Positions 22,381 to 33,100 of a stretch of 64,000 bases of DNA are shown piece after piece. Source of the stretch: Littorina saxatilis (lineage: Eukaryota > Mollusca > Gastropoda > Littorinimorpha > Littorinidae); assembly GCF_037325665.1 (NCBI RefSeq), contig NC_090251.1, positions 28,792,187 through 28,856,186 on the forward strand. The letters run 5' to 3'. The first letter of the stretch is position 1. Every line of letters starts with the position of its first letter. A model generated the notes under the pieces. That model was not told the origin of the DNA, searched no databases, and saw only the letters and a program-made list of their open reading frames with translations. The position numbers and the translations under genes are program-made.

Positions 22381-22978
22381 TATAACTAAACACACCAGTC
22401 TAAGTAGCAATGACAGGCGCCTGTGCGGGTATCCCCTCCCGAGGTGATAAGGGGACGCTCAATAGAATGAGCATTTCAAGGTTGCGCGCACCAGCCCTAT
22501 TTCCCACCGTCTGGTGAACAAGTTGCACCTTCGCTTGGTGCATAATTCGGCGCAGTTCATCGAACGGCAGGAAAGTTTCGCACTTGGCACACTAGCTCCC
22601 GGTGTGGTTGGACTGAAGTTGAGGATAGTGCGTACCACATCTTCAACTATCGCAAACTTCCACATTAACTTTTCAAATCGGAGAAAGATTGCCCAAGCAT
22701 CGCATTGTAGCGCCCAAGCCCATTTGGCGTGTGTAACTGTGTTAGTTCGAGACAAGGTTCGTGTGCGTGTATTAGAACACAGCAGCTCAGAGAAAACAGA
22801 GAGAAGTGCTTGTGTGTGTCGATTCACTAGTATAGCCTGTACCACGGAAGAAGCAGGTAAGTAAGATGTTTATTGTTTTGTCTGCAAAAGAGGCAGAGGG
22901 TGGGGGGGGGGGGGAGCTCAGAATTATAGTTCAAAACGAGTAAAGGTGCGTAGCCTAATGAGCATCCAACTCGCCCTT
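22381..22978 (+). repeat. unclassified 0.58 kb dispersed repeat, copy B
   Basis: It matches copy A (7252-7835) with a handful of substitutions and small indels. The donor-like GCAG/GTAAG is kept here too. It starts directly at the end of a CA-rich tract and ends at a T-rich tract. Copies A and B are direct repeats about 15.1 kb apart with the innexin gene between them. Confidence 0.6.
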
Positions 22979-23580
22979 TTTTCTTTTTTTTCCCAAACAA
23001 ATTTTGGGGGGGCAGTTATGATTTTTTAGTGGTTTTTTTTTTTTTACTGAAAGGAGTATCACTAAGACATATCCGTAGTCGTTTGCCCCCAAAAATGTTT
23101 TGTTCCTAGTTTTTGTAGAAGTTTTTGGGTGCACCCCTCTAGGGTGCATTGGGGGCAAATGACCACAATAACTTTTTTTCAAGTGCACCCCCACAGGGTG
23201 CACTTGGGGCCAATGACCACAATAACCTTTTTTTTTTTAGTGCACCACCACATTGGAACCTTGAGACGTTATGAAATTAAATAGAAAACTCACATTTTGT
23301 GGACATATTTCAGACAAATGAATTTGTAAAAACAGCTTTATTTTTGGCCTTGAAACGAACATAGCAACGTTGGAACATTTCTTTGATTTCACAATATCCA
23401 GCTGATTGCTCATTTGCGTCCTTTCAAAATAAGTGTACATTATCTTTGTGTTGGTAAAAATTAAACCAAAATATCTGTGAGGAATAACCCTATCCTCTCC
23501 ACTTCTTTCTTAGAAGTAGTTCAAATCAAGAAAAAACAACCTCAAGGAACTCCATGATGAAGAGCGACGATGCAGCAAAT
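22979..23580. other. 3' flank of the piggyBac element, no gene recognised
   Basis: Two short blocks containing GGGTGCA..TTGGGG(G/C)..AATGACCACAATAA repeat at about 23140-23225. This region may contain the non-coding 3' part of the piggyBac element, but I could not identify its terminal inverted repeat or TTAA. Confidence 0.35.
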
Positions 23581-25690
23581 TCAAGGAACTCCGTGGAACT
23601 CGTTGAAGCAATGGAGATGAAGGCCAACTCGACACTTTGTACACATCTTCCTTGTGTTTTTGTGAAATTTTGCGCATCTTTTCTGTGTTGAATCCCAAGA
23701 GAAGTGACCTGTTCTGTCTCTCCTGACGGTCTCAGGGACTCTGGGTGTGAAGGTCAGGTCTCTACCTACTCTCAATGGAGTCGCCGCTGCACCATGACGC
23801 ATGAGATAGGTCTGAGCCACCCTCCGCCTGAAAGTCAGCAGATCAACTGTCGCTTGACCGGTTCTGCGGTACAGGAGCCATGCATTCTGAAGCACAAGAT
23901 CAAGGGTGTATGAAAAGAACGGCCACCACCATTTCCGATTGGTTCTCATTGAAGTCCTGTAAGCAGCAATGTTTTGGTGAGCTCGATCGACGCCTCCCAT
24001 TGTTGCGTTGTAGACTGTGCTGATCTGTGGCTGTTGGATGTTGACTGAACTGTCTCTGCTGCTTGGACCATCTCCGAGCATTTCCCACAGGTGTAGCAGG
24101 ATCGCAGTTTGTTGCCATCGTGACAACATTGTTGTCATTCCACTCGACCACAAGGACATTGTCTCTTCGGTCAAAGCGATAGTCCATGGATCCCCTTGGG
24201 TCTTTTGCAAGAAGTGCAGGATCTCTCAGAGGACAATGTTCAACTCTCTCCTTCCTGATAGTTCCTGTAGCGCCAATGCCATATGCCGCAAGATCTGCGA
24301 GGAGGGGAAGTGATGTGAAATAATTGTCAAATGTTAGATGGAAAGGATGCTGCAGTAGTTCGGAAATCAAGTCTTTGACAACAGTGCCGCCAAGACCCAA
24401 TGGCCCATAAGGCCGCTGCTGCCCATCACGAGCTCCTGCGTACGGCTCATACTGGACGACATATCCCAGTGGATCAGTCAGGCACCAGACCTTGAAGCCA
24501 AAACGAATTGGTTTCGATTTGATGAATTGTTTTGATGTGTGGTGGCCAAAGTAGGGGATCATTGACTCGTCTATAGACAGGTTTCCTTGAATCGGGAAGA
24601 ACAAAAGGCACCGCTCATTGATTTGACTAAGGAGATTTCTCACTTTTGTCAGTTTGTCATTGGGATCCAGGTTGTTGTTATCACTCAGATGAAGATAACG
24701 CATGTGATCATCAAATCGGTTTCGGGACATTGCCTCAGAGACTGCCACGTTGTGACAGTCAACACTTCTTTCCCAGTACATAGGTCGCCTTGGCAAGGCA
24801 TCGTATCCTGACAAGAGGAGAATGCCAATGAAAGATCGCATATCCTGTCTGTTGGTAGTGAATGCATGGTTGCCATTATCTCGATTGGCATACAAGTTTG
24901 TCTGTTGCACCAAATTGTTGACGACATCATCATCAAAGAAAAATTCAAATATGTCCACTAGGTTCAGGTTTTGATTGTACCAGGCTGGATCTGGAATATT
25001 TGGGAAAGGAACTTGTGTTTGAATCCCGTTTCTTGGCATGTCTGCAAGTTGCCAGTTACGTTGTACTTGCTGGTTGCCACCCTGTAGAGCTCTTCGGGCA
25101 TGCCTACGTGGTGCTGGGGCTGGTGGGGCTCCAGCGCGTGGTGCAGGCGCTGGTGGGGCTCGAGTGCGTGGTGCTGGTGGGGCTCGAGTGCGTGGTGCTG
25201 GGGCTGGTGGGGCTCGAGCGCGTGGTGCAGGTGCTGGTGCTCGAGCGCATGGTGCATGGGCTGGTGGAGCTTGAGTATGTGCTGCAGGACCATGTGGGGC
25301 TACAGCACATGGTGCGACAGGTCGTGTGGATTCAGCGTGTGGTGCATCTTGGGTAGATGGAGCAGGACCAGGTGGATTCTCACACCGAGCACGTTTGGGA
25401 GGAGGTTGTTGGGCCGTAGATGGTGGGGCTCGAGCGGGATGAAGATGTGCATGTGCTTTAGGATCAAATGGGGCATGCGTTGGTGGAGCAGGAATTAGTG
25501 GGGCTGATGTGATGATGGAATGTGTACGTGATGAGTGAGGGTGCTCATCTGAGTCTTCATTCGTTGATGACATTGTTTTTGTTTCGCCTTGTAAGTCTGT
25601 CACGACTAATTCTGCCTCTGCTGTGAGCTGTCGGTGATTTAGATTTTGAATGCAGCCATTCTCGTCTTCATCACCACTATGCTTTCCCAC
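23581..25690 (-). pseudogene. piggyBac transposase, one frameshift
   Basis: piggyBac transposases cut and paste DNA at TTAA targets with a DDE/DDD RNase-H-like core. Reading leftward from 25690, one frame of 596 codons starts with an acidic region, then a long Pro/Ala/Arg repeat, then the core with SIDESMIPYFGH (first Asp) and FDNYFTS (second Asp). The rest of the core, NATMGGVDRAHQN with the third Asp, and the C-terminal Cys/His-rich domain (CAKFHKNTRKMCTKC...C..FH) lie in a second frame ending at 23581. The switch is near 24050-24090, just after NARRWSKQQ, and looks like a single small indel. All three acidic residues and the Cys-rich tail remain, so the copy is young. The true start is uncertain because of the low-complexity N-terminus. 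Confidence 0.85.
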
Positions 25691-26071
25691 TGTGTGTTGC
25701 GTACCTTTGATCGTGCCTACTTCAATGCTAATCTAACTGTGCAGATTCTAAAAAAAAACCTGCTTGTTATCTCGTCATAAAGCAGGGCGAAAACAGTCTC
25801 ACAAATATCTCTGTTGCGTAATGTTTCTCCAAAACTAGAAACATCCCAAGCAGTCTCATTACAGAAGTGTGACAGTGATGCGATCCAAGGACATGCACCG
25901 ATACCCATGCCATTGTCGATAAGTGCGTTCGTATAAGCTTAAAGGGATAACACCTAAGAAAAAAAGGCCCTTATCTCGCTTCCCAAGTTGTAGCATATAA
26001 TTATACGTTACAAATAATTTTCTTAGATTGCCCCCTTGTTATTCCCTCGGTCACCACCTTTTCCTTCCCTC

Positions 26072-26072
<1 letters not shown>
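25691..26072. other. 5' flank of the piggyBac element, no gene recognised
   Basis: A short minus-strand frame of 63 codons (25717-25908) has no recognised motif. A TTAAAGGG at about 25940 was considered as an element end, but its orientation does not fit a piggyBac terminus. Confidence 0.35.
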
Positions 26073-26142
<70 letters not shown>

Positions 26143-26145
26143 CAC

Positions 26146-26179
<34 letters not shown>

Positions 26180-26192
26180 ACCTGTGTGTGTT

Positions 26193-26232
<40 letters not shown>
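26073..26232. repeat. (GT)n microsatellite
   Basis: The GT run has CACCTGTG-type interruptions. Open frames on both strands across it are Cys/Val or Thr/His repeats. Confidence 0.95.
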
Positions 26233-26234
<2 letters not shown>

Positions 26235-26552
26235 CTTGTTAAGACCGCGTCGTTTTGACTTTGGCCCGAAAATGGAGCCGAATTGTTTTGACGCACCCCG
26301 TTGTTTTGACGTCACAACAACGGATGCCTCGATTTTCGAGCTTCCCGCCCTAAGATATACCATGTGACACAAGGATTTGATTTTATTGGTTCTGTCCAAA
26401 CTATGATAATTTTGTCAGGGTTGAGTGTGTGGCGAGTGTGTTGGGCTAGTGTTTTAGTGGGGCTCGTATGTTGCAGACGCACTAATAAATCATTCACATC
26501 TTGCAACAAACATCATACTTTGTGATATTGTTCCTTATAATTATTTAAGGGA

Positions 26553-29500
26553 TTTCAGATACAGAGCCACTTCAGAAATCGGGTTTTTTGTTTTTGATAG
26601 GGAATAAAAGGCTGCATTTACAGCAGACGAAGTTTGTACCAAAAGCGCTCAGCAGTAAATATTCCCAACTCAGCAAATGTAAAATTCAATGGTTTACCAT
26701 GCACCAGAAGTTGTCTGCTGATAACACATGCATGACATAAATACTCTTATGGGTATTTTTGTGTTCTGGTATTTAATTTGATCGTTTTTAGAATGTTATA
26801 TATCCGCAGCATGAAAATTCAAGATGGCGGCCTCCGCAACATTGCGTGTTTTGATTTGAGCGAAAACAACGTTTCTGAAGGTAAGTTTTCAAGAATACGC
26901 ATCCATTCACCAATGTCACATCATTTTACTGTTTAATTCTCCCCTGGGGTCTGTTATTCATCGGGTGAAGCGCTGAAATGCAGAGACTTTGTTTAATCTT
27001 GCAATAGCTCATTAGCTGGATTGTGATGCTGATAGATCTAGATCTATCTGTTGATTACAAGTAAGGAAATCATGATCGCCACGAACTCTGAATAAAAGGC
27101 GAGGAGAAAGAGATTGTTCATGGTATGATAATTAGTCCTGCCTACGTTAAGGACTTCCATAAGTCTCTAAACGGCTGAAGTGGGGAGGGGTAGAGTCAAA
27201 AGGATGACCAGCTGGAGATAAAAACACTCCACTCCCCATGTCTTTACAGTGTTGTGATCAAACTTTCAAAGACGGTAGGTAACAGACAAAAGCATACAGT
27301 GTATGCTAATCAAATGAGATAAGTGGTTTTGAAAAATGAAGAGGTACCGCTCTTTGAGTTTTACAATTTTGGTTTGTTGCTTGTTTCTCATCCTTTTGCT
27401 AAATTTACGTTGACCGTGCATTGGTGTGAATTTTATTTTTACAGGATATATACAAGAGTTACACCACATGCCGGTTCCTGGGAACAAGCGTTCTGCAATT
27501 ATTCCGGTGCCACAGAAGGGAGCTGATTTCACTAGTACTACTGTATCAAGGTTTGTTACCTAATACATCCCGTCTAGCTTAACAGTAAGATTTTTTTTAT
27601 TTGTATTAATTGGAACATGTTTGCACATCATTTGTAAGCGACCTCTGTGAATTTGATGGGTTTAACGTACCCTCACTATGGTCAACATTCTGTTAGCGAC
27701 TAAATTTTGAAGCGAATAAATGTAGCGGTCAGAAAGATTCCAGAATCAGTTGGGTCACTGGAAACTGTGTTTGTTTGTTTTTTAACCTGAAACAGTAAGA
27801 ATTATACGAATTCATGAAATAAAATTGTCTTTCATTTTGGTTTGTTGTGTGAAGACTTGCTAACCCGGCTTTGACCGACTCTCTGAGATAGTAAACATTA
27901 TTCAAATACATTCAAATAAAAATGTCACTTTTCATCTTTTGTGTGAAGGGTACCCCAGGCTGATTTCCTGCACCATGGATGTAGAGGAGGCCAGACAGTC
28001 TGCTTCTCATTCCAGCTGTGTTGCGGTTTTTTCTGCTCGTGAAGTGTATCGCCACATTGCCAAAGCCATTGGCCAAGAGAAGTCACCCTGTCTGCCCATT
28101 TTGCATAACCTTACAGGCTGGGACACTATGTCGTTCTTCAATGGTATTGGGGAAACAGAAGGCTTGGGAAGTATGGCAAGCATTTGAAGACGTCACTCAA
28201 ACTTTCTTCAGGTTGTCTGCTCCTCTTTGTAAGCTGAGTACCACTGACAGGACAGCACAAGAGCTTTTTGGTGTACATTTGTAGGACAAAACCAGCAACG
28301 TACTGGGTGTAAACAGTGCTAGACGGTACCTCTTCAGTAAAAAGAGCTGCCAAATTGACCATAATCCCCTTACAAGTGAGGTGCTGCTGCAGGACATGAG
28401 ATTGAGAAGAGCCATCTACCTATTAGACTTCCCAACTCTGTGGGCTGGCAGTTCAAGGCTGGAAAGTGGGAGTCATTCTGGACGAGCTTTCAAGAGGTAT
28501 CCAGCGTGTGCCGAGAACTCATGAGGTGTGCCTGCAAGAAGAGCTGTACAACAAAACGCTGCAAATGCTGCTAAGAAGGACTGCAGAGCACAGCTCTCTG
28601 CAAATGTGCTTGCATGCCTGTGAAAACTGTCAGCATCTAAACTGTGCAAAAATATTATTGCACCCATTTTCATACCCCAACTCAAACATTTATTCCTGTG
28701 TCATTTTATTCAAACTGTCTATGCCATTAAAGGCTCGCATCTTCGCTATCTGGCAAATTTTTTTTTTACATCATCATTTACGCCGTCAAAATAAGGATAC
28801 CCTTGACGTGACAAAGAGATGTGACAAAAACTTCGGGTACCTTTTAAAAAGCCGACGACAATTCCTGAGGCACAACTGGGTCACTGTTGTATAAAAAGGG
28901 AAAGTCAACTTGATTATCCATCCAGAACAGGTTGTTTTATTTCGCCATCTTGCATATTTCTAGTGTTGTGCCATTGTACCTACTGATGTATGTGTCGATC
29001 TCACGGATGAGATGTTTATGTGTCAAATTTGAGGGATACCCAAGACAACTAAAATCCATGTATTTTAGCAATGACCAAGTGGGTTGCGTTGAAACTTTCA
29101 GGAATGTGTGTCTACACACGAGGCGTAGTTCAACCGTTTGAGTACACTTTCAAATCTTCACGAAATAATATTTTAAAAACTGCCACAGGTTTGTTGACTT
29201 ACGTTACATCCCACATAATTTTGACTTCGCATGTATATATATATATGACAGATGGTTGTTTCAAGTACTGCCAAAGTTTCTTTTGAGTATAGACACTTGC
29301 GGGAATGTGCTAGTTGTGTAAACACATGAGAACAAACAACGTTTTCGAAATACAGCGATTATGAATTTTAGTCGACTTTTGAGTTGATACATTACATTTT
29401 TATCAGTTTTATTTTGGGGGTACCCTTATTTGGGCGGCGGTCAAATAACCCATGTAAAGGCCACCTTTTATCTTAAAAGTGTTCCAGTTAGCCAAGTTGA

Positions 29501-29986
29501 GTGCCCTCAATAGCATACATTGAATACAACAGCACAGGAATGAATGTTTTCGTTTTGGTATGAAAATTGGTGCAATATATTTATTTTTGCACAGTTTAGG
29601 TAATCCACAAATTCTTCAACCCTGCCACCCACACCGTCCAATAATTCTCTGCACCAACACAACATGTATTGTTTTGTTTACAAATGTTTTTGTGTTAGTT
29701 TCTATTGCAAGAGAATGTCTTGTAGCATCAAAAATGCCTAAATACCCTTTTATTGGCGGCCATTTTGAAAATTGTTAAAAAACTACTGATTTCTTCATTT
29801 TTTCACGGTGGCTCTGTATCAGGTTTTGTTAAGCAAAAGCAAATGTCCATTTACACCAAATTTGCTGTTAATCACATGAAGTGAAAGATGCCTAACATAC
29901 CCAACCGTTTACACTGGCGGCCATTTTGAAAAATTGTTTAAAAACTACCTATTTTTTAATTTTTCGCGGTGGCTCTGTATCAGGTT
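26553..29986. mobile_element. possible decayed DNA element with inverted GATACAGAGCCAC ends
   Basis: GATACAGAGCCAC near 26555 is present inverted as GTGGCTCTGTATC at about 29808 and again at about 29966, inside a 155-bp direct duplication. Between them lie a decayed gene fragment (27948-28660), an AAGATGGCGG start-like site with a donor near 26881, and A/T-rich sequence. The inverted match is short and no target duplication is clear, so a single element is only a hypothesis. Confidence 0.3.
27948..28660 (+). pseudogene. decayed fragment of a Cys-rich-tailed protein family of unknown function
   Basis: Pieces in all three plus frames follow one another in the order of a family I recall as widespread in invertebrate genomes but cannot name. 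They are: LPILHNLTGWDTMSFFNG; KQKAWEVWQAFEDV; LGVNSARRYLFSKKS with PLTSEVLLQ; WQFKAGKWESFWTSFQEVSS; and CRELMRCACKKSCTTKRCKC. At least two frameshifts and two in-frame stops (after GVHL and after RCKCC) break it. The upstream half of the protein is not seen. It could be a remnant of a transposon-borne gene or of a host gene. Confidence 0.55.
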
Positions 29987-30015
29987 TTGTTAAGCACATA
30001 AAACTCTTCATATTT
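29748..30015. repeat. two direct copies of a 155-bp unit
   Basis: GGCGGCCATTTTGAAAA, followed by GTGGCTCTGTATCAGGTTTTG, occurs at about 29755-29845 and again at about 29913-29998. The intervening sequence is also similar. The unit includes the inverted GTGGCTCTGTATC end-like motif. Confidence 0.65.
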
Positions 30016-30179
30016 GCTAAATTTGGTGTTTGTTGCATGATTTGAATGATTTTGCAACATACAAGCCCCACTATTTGCGGTCAAAACAAGAACTGTAGTT
30101 TTTTGGGTTCCCCTGGCGACAACATTGAGAGAGAGAGCGAGAGAGAGCGGATTGCCGCGTGAAACCGTGATTTGACACG

Positions 30180-33100
30180 ATGGCTGACGCCGACACGCGG
30201 GGTGAACGCCGCAGCCGCTACATTACCACAGACACAGGTGTGTATTATATTTATAGTACTTTGTTGTCCATTTTAGACGAAAAGACAGTTGACTGAGTTG
30301 TTTTTGAAATAGTGACGCGCCTTCAACTTTATCTTTCAGGTCTGTTGCCACATGGCTCTGACATTCCAAAATGGCTAACCTCGTTTTTTGGAATTTAGAG
30401 CTCACAATCCAGTGACAGTGACATTAACAAGAACTTGATCAGTCATTAATTATCAATGGCTTATCAAGTTGTTGGTACAGGTTACTATGCAAGAGTCTTA
30501 TACATTAAAACAAATTATGGTGAGTGGTGCACAGATCTAAATACTCTTATACTGAGAAGGCACGATGCATGTTGGTTTTTTAACTTCCGAAAGATTCTGA
30601 GATTAGCTGTGCGTACAAGCGATCGAATAGCACTGATTTTATCAGTATTTATATAACTATGTTTTGTTTGTGTCAGTCTGTGCTTGTTTGCTGAATTTAT
30701 GTGTAGGAGCCTGAGGCGGGTTGAGATCTAGCTCCAATGTTCAAATTTCAATCTCGCCTTAGGCCTAGTAGCTGTTGAATTAGGGAGACCGAATAAGTCA
30801 GTCACGGTGCGACTATATTTTTTTTTTAATTCGATTTATTTAATTAAAAACTCTTCACGTCCTGTACCGCACGACTTTGTTACTATACTTAGGAATGACC
30901 TCACAGGACGGAAGCGCTCTCTGTGCTTGAAAACCACATTTAGGTCACTTCCTTTGTAAACAAGCACATAGCTGCTCCGCGGTTCGTTCGTTTGGTGAAC
31001 GTTTTGGTAGTTTGCAATGGATTTGTATTGATTTTTTTTTCACGGAGATTTTGGGACCATCTCTGGTGATGCTGATACAGTCAGTAAAGACAAATTTGGG
31101 GATATTATCGACGAATTAGGGGCAGAACAAGTGCTGGGACTCGAAGCAGACAATCGCTTGACATTGAAATTGTAAGCTTAATGTAGTTTAGTTTCATCTC
31201 CCCCGTCGCGATATAACCTTCGTGGTTGAAAACGACGTTAAACACCAAATAAAGAAAGAAAGTTTCATCTCTTTGTTCCACCATCACCCAGCCGACGCGG
31301 CGACTTCCTGGCGTGGCCGTAAAGTCCGGTTACTCGATCACGTCGCTCTCTGCTCTGTGCATCGTCAAATATGTTCATGCTTTTCACCTGTTGCACGTGA
31401 GTGAGTGGAGACTCGGCTCCCCCATAATCATGGTCCAACAGGCATGCGAATCATTAATTCTGCTTTTTACACGATGAGTCTTCTTCTGTCAATTTAATGC
31501 ATACTAGTTACAAATTAAAATGACAGTATGATTTCTTCATTAATTAACTACTCATAATGATAATACATACATGTATTATACGTGTATACTTTACATACAT
31601 GTTTTATAACATAAAACCCATAAATGTCATGTCTGACACACACAGATACCCACTTTCTGGTCATTTTCATCAAATCCTTACGGTACTGAGGCTTAGCAAT
31701 AGGGAAATGTGTTCAGGACGTGAAGAGTTATTTGACCGGGCGAAGCTGGACTGACTTTGGACTTATCATGTATTGGAGCCATTCTTCCGTTCTGGGGACG
31801 AAATCCGTCTGTTGAAAAAAAACCAACTACTGTTTGTGTTTTACTTTACCCATACACACGCACACGTTTTTGTTCCTCTTTTTTTCTCTTCATCCTCTTT
31901 TTGTTCTGTTTTCTTCTCCTGTCCACGACATTACTGCTTCCCCTCAAACCTATGATGTACTTTTTCCGTGCATGGTTTATCCCTGTCTCTTCCCAGAGAC
32001 CAGGCAGTCCGGTTACAGTAGCTCGGGTACTTTGTATCTCCCCCAAACTCATCAACTTAAGTTCATTACAGACAAAATAATTAGCATAGCCGCTAATTGA
32101 ACAATGTATAGGCTCTCTTTTTCTTTTCTCTCCTCGACATTCAACCCATGGTCCCCCTCGACCACTACCATCTTTGACGCAATGTCACTGTCACAGTGTC
32201 AGAAAACTCACTGCCTTCTTCGGCATCATACAATTCATCATCTGACAGAGACTCGTCAGTGGTAAGACATAATGCATTCTCATCATACTCCAAGTCCAAC
32301 TCCTTTGGATCAGACACACCTGAATGACAATGCTTCTCAATTAAAAATGTACACATGCTTTTATGTGAGTTAGGGAAGTATAAATAGAGAATACTATGTA
32401 TGGCTTGCTGTGTCGTACCAGATTTTCATGAGTTGTTTTTTTAAATATTGAACTGCGAGCGAAAGCGAGCTATTCACTATTTTAAAAAGCAACGAGTGTA
32501 AATCTGGTACAAAACAGCAAGCCATGTAGTATTCTGTTTATCCTACATACTGTACTTACGTGTATTTTACTGAAAATGTCCTGCAGTCGAGGCAGCTAAA
32601 TTGAAGACGCTTGTTTTGGAACCTCGATCTCTTCTAAAGCCTCGTGCAATCTATTACGTCAAAGCAAAGAAACGTCACTCTGAAAGTGTGGCTTGACGTG
32701 TTAGTTCTAAAAATTCATCGAAGGTAATTAGCGAGCGCAATCTTTTTTCTTCTATAATGACGTTTGTCTCGGTGACTTTGGCATCATAAGCAGTGGAAAA
32801 ACAGGTCCCTGCCAGACTTGCTTGACATGACCTCATTTACATGATATACACACGTGTGATTTGAACGATTATTATCTCACGAGTGTCTCTCTCACGTATG
32901 TAGGATGATATTATTAATCAAATGAAAATTTACTAATAAAATGTTCTATTATGTCACTAGTGGAACCAGGAGGCCGAGGCCAGAGATTTAAAACAAGGGA
33001 GTACTTCCCACATTTCTCATACGGCCAAAGAATGGTGCAGGCTGCACTGGCTAAGAGTCTACCTGCCATACCATTGCCAGATGACACCAGCAATCATCCA

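Noticed and set aside
25000-25498. Plus-strand frames opposite the piggyBac transposase
   Set aside because: They are shadows of the GC-rich Pro/Ala/Arg-coding repeat on the minus strand.
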